In this document: piece after piece, positions 1-8,748 of the stretch
Numbering within the stretch: the stretch's first letter is position 1
Layout: every line of letters starts with the position of its first letter
Source of the DNA: Candidatus Latescibacterota bacterium
Lineage (GTDB): Bacteria; JAAXHH01
DNA length: 64,000 nucleotides
Reading direction: 5' to 3'
Assembly: GCA_012270975.1 (NCBI GenBank)
Contig: JAAXHH010000124.1
Location: forward strand, 113,776-177,775
Position numbers and translations under genes: made by a program
The notes under the pieces: model-generated
What the model was told of the DNA's origin: nothing
The model's database searches: none
What the model saw: only the letters and a program-made list of their open reading frames with translations

Positions 1-302
1 GGCTGGATGAGATACAGCCCCAGCTCGAAGCGGTGACCGGCATTTCCTACACGGTACCCGAACTGCTGGAGGTCGGGGAACGTGTCTGGAACATCGAACG
101 CATGTGGAACCAGCGGGCGGGATTCACGGGCAAGGACGACACGTTGCCGAAGCGGCTGCTCGAAGACCCGATCCCCGACGGGCCGACCAAGGGCGAAGTG
201 AACCGGCTCGGCGAGATGCTGCCGGAATACTACGAACTCCGCGGCTGGAACGCGGAAGGCGAACCCACTCAGGAGAAACTTGCGTCGCTGGGACTGGCGT
301 AG
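1..302 (+). CDS. Aldehyde:ferredoxin oxidoreductase, C-terminal end (partial)
   Basis: The frame is open from the first bases of the window, so the gene begins upstream and only about the last 100 residues are present. They align along their whole length with the C-terminus of the complete gene at 412-2241: both share a V/I-WNIER-M/L-WN stretch, a DDTLPKRL motif and a closing EKL-x-x-LGLA. This is the last alpha-helical domain of the tungsten/molybdenum-pterin aldehyde oxidoreductase family. No cofactor-binding residues lie in the visible part. The two genes are 109 bases apart on the same strand and look like a tandem duplication. The family call is firm because of the neighbour; the substrate is unknown. 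Confidence 0.88.
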   Translation, partial: LDEIQPQLEAVTGISYTVPELLEVGERVWNIERMWNQRAGFTGKDDTLPKRLLEDPIPDGPTKGEVNRLGEMLPEYYELRGWNAEGEPTQEKLASLGLA

Positions 303-411
303 CGCCTGATCCGGCTCTTGAAAAGGGTGATGCACAGGGCGTGCTCTTGAGCCAGGCGACCGGAGCGCGACCCCACATCACCCGGCCTGAGCCGAGGAAT
401 GGAGTTTCTTC

Positions 412-2241
412 ATGACACACGGGTGGGCCGGCCATATTCTGCGGATTGACCTGTCGCGGGGCAAGGCGACCAAAGAGCCCCTGAGGCTGGACTGGGCCGA
501 GGAGTACATCGGCGGCCGCGGTCTGGCCGCCCGGTACCTCTACGAGGAGATGGACCCCTCGGTAGACGCCCTCGGTCCCGACAACAAGCTGATCATGGCC
601 ACCGGGCCGCTCACGGGAACCAACGCCTCCTGCGGCTCCCGTTACATGGTGGTGACCAAGGGTCCGCTCACCGGCGCCATCACGACGTCCAATTCAGGCG
701 GCCACTGGGGACCGGAACTCAAGTTCGCCGGCTACGACATGGTGATCGTGGAAGGCCGGGCGGACCGTCCCTGTTATGTCCTCGTAGACGATGACCGCGT
801 CGAGGTCCGCGACGCCGGAGGCGTGTGGGGCAAAGTGGTCTCGGAGACCGAGGACGCCATCCGCGACGAGACCGGCATGCCCGAACTGCGGGTGGCCGGC
901 ATCGGACCGGCGGGCGAGAACCTGGTGCGTTTCGCGTGCATCGTGAACGACAAGCACCGGGCCGCCGGCCGTTCCGGCGTCGGCGCCGTCATGGGGTCCA
1001 AGAACCTCAGGGCGATCGCCGTCCGCGGCAACCAGGGCGTGCGGATCGCCCGGCCTCGGGACTACATGTCCGCCATCTGGCCTTACCACGAGCGCCTGGC
1101 GGAAAGTCCGGGTCGGCAGGTGTTCACGGAACTGGGCACGGCACCCACGGTCGATCTGACTAACGCCTTCGGCGGACTACCGACACGCAATTTCACGGCC
1201 GGCCAGTTCGAGGGCACCGAGGCGATCAACGGGGAAAGCATCAAGGAAAACTGGCTGATCGCCAACAAGGCGTGCTTCGCCTGCAATATCGCCTGCGGCC
1301 GGGTGACCCAGGTGTCCCCCAACGCCGACAAGTACATGGTCAACATGCATCCCCGCAACTGGAAGGTCGCCGGAGAGGGACCGGAATACGAGAACCTCTG
1401 GTCGCTCGGCGCCGACTGCGGCGTGGACGACATGGACGCCATCGTCATGGCCAACTACCTGTGCAACGACCTGGGCATGGATCCCATCTCCATGGGCGCC
1501 ACGCTGGCCACGGCCATGGAGATGTACGAGCGGGGCCTGCTGAGCGACGGGCAGACGGGCATGGCGCTACGGTTCGGCGACGGCAAGGCCCTGGTCGCCA
1601 TGACGGAAGCCACGGGATTCCGGGAAGGCTTCGGCGACGAACTGGCCGAAGGCTCCAAGCGGATGACCGACAAGTTCGAGCATCCGGAGTACTTCATGGG
1701 CGTCAAGGGACAGGAGTTCCCAGCCTACGATCCCCGGGGATTCCAAGGCATGGGCGTAGCATACGCCACCTGCAACCGCGGCGCCTGTCACCTGAGGGCC
1801 TGGACGCCCGGCATTGAGACTACCGGAGAACACGACCCCCACGGCACCGAGGGAAAGTCGGTCTGGGTGGCCGAAGAACAGAATCGGACCACGGCCCACG
1901 ACGCCACGGGCATCTGCTTGTTCACCACGGCGGGCGCGCCCCTGGACGACCTGATCCCCGTGCTGTCCGCGGCCACCGGTGTGGACTACACCATGGCCGA
2001 CTTCGTGCACATCGGCGAGCGTATCTGGAACATCGAGCGGCTGTGGAATCTGAAGGCCGGCCTCACCGCGGCCGATGACACGCTGCCGAAGAGACTGATG
2101 GAAGAAGCCCACAAGGAAGGACCTTCCGCGGGGGTGACCGTCGATCTCGACGCCATGCTGCCGGACTACTACGCGGCCCGGGGCTGGACGGCGGACGGAC
2201 GGCCCACCACGGAAAAACTGATGGAACTGGGCCTCGCTTAA
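412..2241 (+). CDS. Aldehyde:ferredoxin oxidoreductase family protein
   Basis: This 609-residue protein has the full length of the AOR family, which oxidises aldehydes to carboxylic acids with a bis-pterin tungsten or molybdenum cofactor and a 4Fe-4S cluster. The N-terminus shows the family pattern (GWAGHILRIDL, then IGGRGLAA, then GPLTGT). Cysteines C288, C291 and C295 (CFACNIAC) plus C502 (GICLFTT) fit the four cluster ligands; the first three carry the same numbers as in the Pyrococcus furiosus enzyme as I recall it. The start is an ATG 8 bases after GGAG. It follows a truncated paralogue and precedes an FAD/NAD oxidoreductase that could be its redox partner (inference). Substrate and metal cannot be read from sequence. 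Confidence 0.93.
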   Translation: MTHGWAGHILRIDLSRGKATKEPLRLDWAEEYIGGRGLAARYLYEEMDPSVDALGPDNKLIMATGPLTGTNASCGSRYMVVTKGPLTGAITTSNSGGHWGPELKFAGYDMVIVEGRADRPCYVLVDDDRVEVRDAGGVWGKVVSETEDAIRDETGMPELRVAGIGPAGENLVRFACIVNDKHRAAGRSGVGAVMGSKNLRAIAVRGNQGVRIARPRDYMSAIWPYHERLAESPGRQVFTELGTAPTVDLTNAFGGLPTRNFTAGQFEGTEAINGESIKENWLIANKACFACNIACGRVTQVSPNADKYMVNMHPRNWKVAGEGPEYENLWSLGADCGVDDMDAIVMANYLCNDLGMDPISMGATLATAMEMYERGLLSDGQTGMALRFGDGKALVAMTEATGFREGFGDELAEGSKRMTDKFEHPEYFMGVKGQEFPAYDPRGFQGMGVAYATCNRGACHLRAWTPGIETTGEHDPHGTEGKSVWVAEEQNRTTAHDATGICLFTTAGAPLDDLIPVLSAATGVDYTMADFVHIGERIWNIERLWNLKAGLTAADDTLPKRLMEEAHKEGPSAGVTVDLDAMLPDYYAARGWTADGRPTTEKLMELGLA

Positions 2242-2361
2242 GAACGCTTAGGCAACACGCGTTACAACGCTTAAAAAAACAGATCGCAATGGATACCAAC
2301 CGAACCAAACCACGGATGACCTGTACTTCGTTTCTCGGTACTTTCTCTGAAGGAGTGGATT

Positions 2362-3732
2362 ATGGCGACAGAACACGTGATTGTAGGCGGCGGACCGGGC
2401 GGCATGAATGCCATCGAAACGATCCGGGGTTACGACGCGGACGCGTCCATCACCCTGATCTCCGATGAGCCGGCCTATTCCCGCATGGCCCTGCCCTATT
2501 ACATTTCAGGGAACATCCCGGTCGATCAGGTGAATACCGGAGACGACGACTATTTCGGCAGGCTGGGGGTGAAGACCCGCTTCGGGGTCAGCGTCTCCGA
2601 GGTGAATCCCCACGCGAGCATGCTCACGCTCAGCGACGGATCCATGGTGCCCTTCGACAACCTGCTGATTGCCACGGGATCGTCCGCCCAGAAGCTGAAC
2701 ATACCCGGCGCGGACGGCGACGGCGTCCATAATCTCTGGACCGTGGCCGACGCGGAAAAGACCGTGGGCGCCCTGGGAAGCGATGCCGAGGTAGCCTTCA
2801 TCGGGGCCGGGTTCATCGGATTCATCATCCTCAACGCGATGCACAAGCGTGGCGCCCGCCTTAAGGTAATCGAACTGGAAGGGCAGGTGCTGCCCCGCAT
2901 GCTTGACGCCCAGGGCGCATCCCTGGTGGGCTCCTGGCTCGAGTCCCAGGGGGTTGAAGTGCACACCGGCGTGAGCGTCCAAGCCATCGATCACGGCCAC
3001 GACGGGGTGAAGACCCTGCAGCTTTCCGATGGGTCGTCCACCCGGGCGGACGTGGTCATCGTCGCCACCGGTATCAAGGCCAATATCGGCTTTCTCGAAG
3101 GCTCGGGAATCGAAACCAACGAGGGCGTCCTGGTCAACAACCGGTGCCAGACCAGCGTGGCCAACGTGTATGCCGCGGGGGACGTGGCCGAAGGGCCGGA
3201 CCTGTCCACCGGCGGCCAAGCGGTGCACGCCATTCAGCCCACCGCGGTGGACCACGGCCGGATCGCGGGCGCGAACATGGCTGGCCAAGACGTGGAATAC
3301 CCCGGCAGCCTGCTGATTAACATCCTGGACGTGTGCGGACTGCAGTGCGCCAGTTTCGGCGACTGGTCGGGCGACGGTGATGTCACCGAGGTCATCAACG
3401 CAAACCGCCCGGTCTACCGGAAGCTGGTCTGGGACGGGTCCACGATCACCGGCTCCATCATCCTGGGACCCGCGGACGATGTGGCCATGTTGAACGACAT
3501 GGGAATGATCAAGGGGTTGATCCAGGCGAAGACGGACCTGGGCGCATGGAAGCAGCACATCCAGGCGAACCCGACGGACATCCGGCGGCCCTACGTAGCC
3601 ACGAAGACGGCGGAGAAGATGCTGGCCCTCACCTCGCTCGGCAAACCGTCCGAGCACCGCTCATACCAGCATACGCAGGATGCCGGCAAGGACCGCAGCG
3701 CACACCAGGTCTTCGTCGATTCAACTGGATAG
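2362..3732 (+). CDS. FAD-dependent pyridine nucleotide-disulfide oxidoreductase family protein
   Basis: The 456-residue protein has an N-terminal FAD-binding Rossmann motif (GGGPGG, residues 8-13), a second nucleotide-binding motif around residue 150 (IGAGFIG) for NAD(P)H, and the FAD-contact motif AAGD near residue 271. There is no CxxxxC redox pair, and the cysteine of CoA-disulfide reductase/NADH oxidase is absent (the site reads SRMALPYY). It therefore resembles ferredoxin/rubredoxin reductases or the N-terminal part of NirB rather than disulfide reductases. The start ATG follows a good AAGGAG site. The gene lies 120 bases after an AOR gene on the same strand, so electron transfer between AOR and NAD(P)H is a reasonable inference. 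The exact electron acceptor is not known. Confidence 0.85.
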   Translation: MATEHVIVGGGPGGMNAIETIRGYDADASITLISDEPAYSRMALPYYISGNIPVDQVNTGDDDYFGRLGVKTRFGVSVSEVNPHASMLTLSDGSMVPFDNLLIATGSSAQKLNIPGADGDGVHNLWTVADAEKTVGALGSDAEVAFIGAGFIGFIILNAMHKRGARLKVIELEGQVLPRMLDAQGASLVGSWLESQGVEVHTGVSVQAIDHGHDGVKTLQLSDGSSTRADVVIVATGIKANIGFLEGSGIETNEGVLVNNRCQTSVANVYAAGDVAEGPDLSTGGQAVHAIQPTAVDHGRIAGANMAGQDVEYPGSLLINILDVCGLQCASFGDWSGDGDVTEVINANRPVYRKLVWDGSTITGSIILGPADDVAMLNDMGMIKGLIQAKTDLGAWKQHIQANPTDIRRPYVATKTAEKMLALTSLGKPSEHRSYQHTQDAGKDRSAHQVFVDSTG

Positions 3733-3772
3733 GATCGGATGGCGGCCGGGCGGTGCATCGACCCGGTCCGCG

Positions 3773-4684
3773 TCAATTTCCAAACAGGAAACGCACGTTC
3801 AGCGTCAGGGACCAGTGGTTCGCGGCGCTGAACGTGTTTTTGTTTGTAAAGGAGGGATCCGTCTCGAAGTAGGGATGATACTCGTAGGTGCCGGTATGTT
3901 CGACATCGTCCACCCTCGAATAGGTAGCTTTCAGGCCGATCGCGGCACGGTCGTTCAAGCTGTAGTCGGCTCCCGCGTATACGTGCCCCGCGAATACCGT
4001 GTTGGTTAACCTGGTATCCTGTTTGCTGTTGTAGAACGACAGGGGAGGATCGTAGAAAGTACCTTCTCCCGAGGGATCACTGTATTCGATCGAGAAGAAA
4101 ATCCGGGTCAGCTCCACGAACGCTATGCCCGTTCCCACGCCCAGGTAAGGCGTTATCCTGCGTGGCCCGAAGGGAAGGTCGTAGTACGCGTTCAGGGTCA
4201 CCGTACTCGTCACGAGGTCTTCGAAGAAATTCGTGCTGGTAGCCTGTGCCAGTCCCAGACCAAGGAAAGAACTGGCTCCCGCTGTGCCGCCATCGAGGTA
4301 AGTGATCTCAAGGGGCGGTCCCTGGTCGACCTGGTTTCTCCGATGCGCGAATGAGACCTCGAGGCGGGTGCGGTCGAACACCCGTCCGATGGCAGCGTCG
4401 AAACCGGTACCGCGATCGATGGATGGGTCGTAACGCCACCGGTAGCCGGGAATGTCCCGCAGAATCATATCGAAACAGGCGCTGGTGGGATAACACGTGG
4501 ACTCCGTGTTCGAGCCCACCTGGTCCAGTCCGGAGACCAGGTTGCCGCCCAATCCGCCTGAAACGTACCAGCCGGAAGTCCTCCTGTCCTGAGCCGCCGC
4601 GTCGGTAACCGGGACGAGGATCAGGCAGATCGTCATCATCGCGAAAACCACAACTATTGGTCTCTGTAGTTTCATAATCAACAT
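3773..4684 (-). CDS. Outer-membrane beta-barrel protein (porin/OmpW-like)
   Basis: The protein has 303 residues. A hydrophobic N-terminal signal sequence ends near VTDAAAQ. The rest alternates short polar/aromatic strands with Gly-rich turns (GWYVSGGLGGN, ITPYLGVGTG, GHVYAGADY), and the last strand ends LNVRFLFGN, as expected for a transmembrane beta-barrel. It is likely a small surface barrel with a structural or pore role. Two cysteines about 7 residues apart near position 65 may form a disulfide. An alternative ATG three codons in (4675) would also leave a good signal peptide; neither has a clear ribosome site. The gene converges on the FAD oxidoreductase with only 40 bases between them and shares its strand with the DUF5916 barrel upstream. 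No specific ligand can be proposed. Confidence 0.75.
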   Translation of the reverse strand: MLIMKLQRPIVVVFAMMTICLILVPVTDAAAQDRRTSGWYVSGGLGGNLVSGLDQVGSNTESTCYPTSACFDMILRDIPGYRWRYDPSIDRGTGFDAAIGRVFDRTRLEVSFAHRRNQVDQGPPLEITYLDGGTAGASSFLGLGLAQATSTNFFEDLVTSTVTLNAYYDLPFGPRRITPYLGVGTGIAFVELTRIFFSIEYSDPSGEGTFYDPPLSFYNSKQDTRLTNTVFAGHVYAGADYSLNDRAAIGLKATYSRVDDVEHTGTYEYHPYFETDPSFTNKNTFSAANHWSLTLNVRFLFGN

Positions 4685-4837
4685 TCATCCCGGGTTGTTT
4701 TCCGTTACTTGGCAGGCAGGCCGGCAACGGCAAGGCTATAGTTTCCCTTCCCTTTTTAACGAACCGGGATTTATACAGTTCCCCGACCCGATTGTCAATC
4801 AGGAATGATTCCCTATTCCCGTACGGAAGGAAACAGT

Positions 4838-7405
4838 CTACAGGTTAAACAGGTAGGAAACCTTGGCGACGATCTGCTGATCCCGCAGCCTGAGCGGCGT
4901 TCGTTCGAAGGGATCGAATGAGATGTCGGTATCGAGTTCGTCGTCGCGAAACTGGTTGAACGCCAGGAAGAACGAGTGGCCGAAGGGTGACCGGTAGGCG
5001 AGGAGAAGGTTCATGGTGACCGTGTTCAGGTGGTAGTCGTCCGCTTCCGTGTGCCGGTCGGCGTTGAGCTGGATGAAGGACGAGAAAGACAGGTTGGGCG
5101 TGAACGAATAGTTCAACCGGACACTGGGGATGAGCCTGGTGTTGTGGTCATACTCATCGGTCTCTAGACCCGCCCGGCTTCCCCGGTCGAGCCGGCTTCG
5201 GGTGATCCCCGGCTCAAACGCGAAGCGGGGGGTGGGCTTGATCGAAAGCTCGCTCGAAAGGCTGAGCAGGTCCGCGCCGTAGAACCTCCCATAACGAACA
5301 TTACCCTGAAGGGAGATCTTTCTCCCGCTATCGGTAAACAGGAACAGATTCCCCGCGTTATACGAGTAGGAACCCGCAGGAAAGTGAACTCCACCGATTC
5401 GGGTGGTCTTGTCGAGCGTATCGAATCTCATATCGTACGAAGCCGAGATCCACACGCCGCGTTCCAACTCCATGAAGAAGTTGGGCGAAAGGGACCAGGA
5501 GTCCGCATCCATGAAGTCCGTGTCTTTCTTTGTGATGTAGTTGCTGCGGATTCCTCCGTTGAACCTGCGTATTCCGTATCGACGGACGAAGTTGTTCGTA
5601 TTGAATCCCATGCCGATCCGCTGCAGGCCCGTCTCCCGGACGAAACCGGTGTGGGAGATGAAGTCATCGCCGATATCCAGAAAGGAGATTCCGTAGCTCA
5701 TCCATCGATTCTGCCAGCGCTCGATGATGCGAAAGGTCCAGTCCTGGTTGTCGGTGCTCAGGGAATCCGTCCAGCTCTTGGCAAAGGTGATCTGGCCCTG
5801 GTGGTTGGACTGTTGCGAAGCCAGGTTGAGATCGAAACCCACGACCCGGTTGTAGTCTTCGCTGGCATACCGGGGGATGGCCATGCCGACTTTGTCGTTG
5901 AACCGGGGATTGGGCTCCTTGAACGTGGCCAGCATGCCCATGCTTGAACGGGTGCCGAGATCCCGCGAGATCCTCAGAGCCTGCCAGTTGGTGAGCGGCT
6001 CGATCTCCATCTCGCCGTCGTCTTCGTACTCCGTTTCCCGGGTCTGAACATTCAGGAACCCGATGGTTGTCCGTCCGATTTTGCCGGTTACACGCATGCC
6101 CAGGTCGATGGGAACCACCTGTCCATCGGGCAACTGACGGCCGACGCGCCGACTGAAGAACAACTGGGGCGTCCGATCGTTGTTGCCTCTTCTGGGACCC
6201 CGGCGGGGTGGTTGCTGGTTCAACCTGAAGATATCGCTGCGTTCCAGGAAGAAAGGCCGCTTTTCGGTGAACTGGAATTCGAAGCGGGACAGGTTCACTA
6301 CTTCGTCGTCCGCTTCCACCTGGGCGAAATCCGGATTGATCGTGGAGTTGAGCGTTACGCCGGACGTGATGCTGACCTTGAGGTCGCCGCCCAGTTGCCT
6401 CAGAAAGTCGTTGGCCGTGTGCGTGGATGCAATCGGGCTTGCCGGGGTCGGCGGCTTATCGGTATGACGGGAGGACTGGCCACCAAGCACGGTGAATGGT
6501 GTGACTTGGGCCCGTCCGCCGGGGGTGATGTTGGACAGTGCGGTCAACCTTCCGCCCTTCCCGAACCGGTAAAGCGCCTGGTCGCCGTCTTTCAGACTCA
6601 GCGGAACCCAGTAGGACTCCTCGCGGATACGCTGGATCCGCCGGCCGAAGTTGATGCCCCAGGTCTGGTTTTCGCGTTTCGGAAAACGGAGCGTATGAAA
6701 AGGAATCACGTATTCCGCCGTCCATCCGTAGTCGTAAACCTGGCTAGCCGAATTCCAGAATCCGTTCCAATCCCGGTCGTCGTTACTTCCCTCACGGCTG
6801 ACAAAGGCGTCGGCGCGGGCGCCGTTGGGATTGGTCTGGAATTCGTAGGCTTCGCGGTACTGGTCGAGCGAGGCGATCACAACCGTGACCATATCGTTCG
6901 AAAAACCCATTCGCGTATCGCGCTTCATGTCCGGCGCCATGATATGTTCCGGGTGAGGTTCGAAACAAATGAAACCCACGTACAGGTTTTTGTCATCGTA
7001 GAGCACCCGGACCTCGGTCGGATGGGTCGCCGGGTCGCCTTCGACCGGTTCGAGTTGGAAGAAATCGCCAGCGACTTCCGCCTGCCGCCATTCGGCTTCG
7101 TCCAGATGGCCGTCCACCTGGATGGCGGAGGAGACTCGTGTCGCCGCGAGCATGTAATCCGAAGGATCGAGATTCTGATAATCGAAGGGCGTCTTGGATA
7201 CGGGCAGGGGAACGCTGAACGGTCGCGGGTCCGAAGTCCGGTCGGTTTCTTCCGACATCGCCGCGATCGATTCCGGCATGGCCGATTCAACAGAGGCATG
7301 ATCTTGCGGAGATTGGGCCCGCGCGACACCGCCAAGCAAAAGCAGACATGTAAAGACGTAGAACAGACCGCCGCCAGATATTCGGGCGGATGCGCGAGAC
7401 GACAT
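4838..7405 (-). CDS. DUF5916 family outer-membrane protein with CBM9-like N-terminal domain
   Basis: The 855-residue protein has a signal peptide (residues 1-30, cleavage after GVARA), then a carbohydrate-binding family 9-like sandwich at about residues 85-260 with the typical DGHLDEAEW opening and VRVLYDDKNLYVGF strand. A long C-terminal region of amphipathic strands follows and ends in an aromatic-rich strand (VSYLFNL), as in outer-membrane barrels. DUF5916 proteins are common in Gemmatimonadota and Bacteroidota; their substrates are not established. The start is an ATG preceded by GGAGG with 5-base spacing. The gene is divergent from the threonine dehydratase. Length and domain order fit the family, so the call is strong while the function stays unknown. 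Confidence 0.88.
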   Translation of the reverse strand: MSSRASARISGGGLFYVFTCLLLLGGVARAQSPQDHASVESAMPESIAAMSEETDRTSDPRPFSVPLPVSKTPFDYQNLDPSDYMLAATRVSSAIQVDGHLDEAEWRQAEVAGDFFQLEPVEGDPATHPTEVRVLYDDKNLYVGFICFEPHPEHIMAPDMKRDTRMGFSNDMVTVVIASLDQYREAYEFQTNPNGARADAFVSREGSNDDRDWNGFWNSASQVYDYGWTAEYVIPFHTLRFPKRENQTWGINFGRRIQRIREESYWVPLSLKDGDQALYRFGKGGRLTALSNITPGGRAQVTPFTVLGGQSSRHTDKPPTPASPIASTHTANDFLRQLGGDLKVSITSGVTLNSTINPDFAQVEADDEVVNLSRFEFQFTEKRPFFLERSDIFRLNQQPPRRGPRRGNNDRTPQLFFSRRVGRQLPDGQVVPIDLGMRVTGKIGRTTIGFLNVQTRETEYEDDGEMEIEPLTNWQALRISRDLGTRSSMGMLATFKEPNPRFNDKVGMAIPRYASEDYNRVVGFDLNLASQQSNHQGQITFAKSWTDSLSTDNQDWTFRIIERWQNRWMSYGISFLDIGDDFISHTGFVRETGLQRIGMGFNTNNFVRRYGIRRFNGGIRSNYITKKDTDFMDADSWSLSPNFFMELERGVWISASYDMRFDTLDKTTRIGGVHFPAGSYSYNAGNLFLFTDSGRKISLQGNVRYGRFYGADLLSLSSELSIKPTPRFAFEPGITRSRLDRGSRAGLETDEYDHNTRLIPSVRLNYSFTPNLSFSSFIQLNADRHTEADDYHLNTVTMNLLLAYRSPFGHSFFLAFNQFRDDELDTDISFDPFERTPLRLRDQQIVAKVSYLFNL

Positions 7406-7743
7406 TTAATCCTCCAGCATCGGACGTTGCGTTGTAACCAACGGGTTTTAGATGTTTGCTTCCATCTTACATTGTACAATCCAGCGAGTCTAAACCTTCA
7501 AGAGAGACGCCTCGATTTCACAGCGGGCGGAATATAGACATTCACGACCGGATTGTCCAGAAAGCCGTTTTTACTTTGACAATCCCGGGCCGGATATCCT
7601 GCGCGCCATTGGAGTTGAAATCGCTTGACGGCGTGACTTCGAGGAACAGATTGTGATGAAAGGAAACAGGCGGATCAACGGTCCGCGAAAGTGTTCGATT
7701 CACAATTCCACCATCAGGGCCGTTGGGATCAGACTGGAAAACC
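7406..7743. other. Divergent intergenic region
   Basis: This 338-base stretch separates the minus-strand DUF5916 gene from the plus-strand dehydratase. It is less GC-rich than its surroundings near 7440-7500 and contains a possible minus-strand promoter (see 7471-7501). A TTGACA at 7576-7581 on the plus strand has no well-placed -10 partner. Short frames inside it lack ribosome sites. No structured RNA or repeat was recognised. Confidence 0.5.
7471..7501 (-). promoter_or_regulatory. Possible sigma-70 promoter for the DUF5916 gene
   Basis: Read on the minus strand, TTGAAG (-35, 7496-7501) is followed after 19 bases by TACAAT (-10, 7471-7476), about 65 bases before the start codon. The -10 is 5/6 and the -35 is 4/6 of consensus, but the spacer is longer than ideal, so this is tentative. 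Confidence 0.3.
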
Positions 7744-8703
7744 ATGCTGATTACGTTGGAAGAAATCGAACAGGCGAGAAAGGAACTTCCGCCGGAGGTC
7801 GTCTACACGCCCGTCCTGCAGTCGGGTGCGATATCCGATCAGACCGGTGCGGACGTCTGGCTGAAGGCGGAGAACCTGCAGGTGACGGGGTCCTACAAGA
7901 CGCGCGCGGCCTATACCATCCTGAACCGTCTTTCCGCGGACCAGAAGAGGAAGGGCGCCGCCATTTCGTCCTCCGGGAATCTCGCGACGGCCTTCGCCTA
8001 CATGGGCACGCTGCTCGGGATTCCGACGGCCATCGTGATGATGGAAAAGACCTCGCCCTACAAGGTGCAGCGCACGATGGAATACGGCGCCGAAGCGGTG
8101 CTGTGCGAAAACCACAACCAGGCGAGGTGGGACACGCTGGACCGGCTGGGCCGGGAACGGGGCATCACCGCGATCAATACCTGGGAAGACGCGAACGTCG
8201 TTCGGGGCCACGGCAGCATCGGCGCCGAGATCATGGAGCAGGCGCCGGACCTGGACGCCGTGATCGTCCCCGTGAGCAGCGGGGGCCTGATCGGCGGTGT
8301 CGCCACGGCCGTGAAGACGCTAAACCCCGCGGTGAAGGTGATCGGGGTGCAACCCGAAGGGTCGCAGGCGGTTTACCGGTCTTTTCTGAAGAAGGAGATC
8401 TGCGAGGTGCCGGAACCGGACACGGTGTGCGATTCACTCGTGGCGCCCCGCCCAGGGGACCTCACCTTCGAACACGTAATGGCCTACGTGGACGAGATGG
8501 TTCTCGTATCGGACGAACAGGCGATCGAAGCGGTGAAGTACCTGATCGGGACGATGAAACTCGTGGTCGAACCCGGAGGCGCAGTCGGCGTCGCCGCTCT
8601 GCTGAACGGCATCGTTAAGTTGGAAGGAAAGAAGGTCGTGGCGCTGCTCAGCGGCGGGAACATCATGCCCGAGCAACTCGCGGGGTACCTGGGCGGGGCC
8701 TGA
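7744..8703 (+). CDS. Threonine/serine dehydratase (PLP fold type II)
   Basis: The 319-residue enzyme would deaminate threonine (or serine) to 2-oxobutyrate (or pyruvate). The PLP-binding lysine is K52 in TGSYKTRAA. The phosphate/substrate loop SSSGNLA follows near residue 80 and the glycine loop SSGGLIGG near residue 180; the C-terminal SGGN motif binds the cofactor ring nitrogen. It has no C-terminal ACT regulatory domain, so it matches the short catabolic type (TdcB/serine racemase-like) rather than biosynthetic IlvA. The ATG at 7744 is preferred over an in-frame TTG 21 bases upstream because the family begins at this point. It stands alone between minus-strand genes. Serine racemase activity cannot be excluded. 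Confidence 0.9.
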   Translation: MLITLEEIEQARKELPPEVVYTPVLQSGAISDQTGADVWLKAENLQVTGSYKTRAAYTILNRLSADQKRKGAAISSSGNLATAFAYMGTLLGIPTAIVMMEKTSPYKVQRTMEYGAEAVLCENHNQARWDTLDRLGRERGITAINTWEDANVVRGHGSIGAEIMEQAPDLDAVIVPVSSGGLIGGVATAVKTLNPAVKVIGVQPEGSQAVYRSFLKKEICEVPEPDTVCDSLVAPRPGDLTFEHVMAYVDEMVLVSDEQAIEAVKYLIGTMKLVVEPGGAVGVAALLNGIVKLEGKKVVALLSGGNIMPEQLAGYLGGA

Positions 8704-8748
8704 TGGCGCGGCCTGATCCGAGAAATCAGGTCTGCACCCGGCAAGGGC

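Noticed and set aside
7576..7600. TTGACA on the plus strand before the dehydratase
   Set aside because: The nearest -10-like TATCCT is only 13 bases away and the optimally spaced position has no match.
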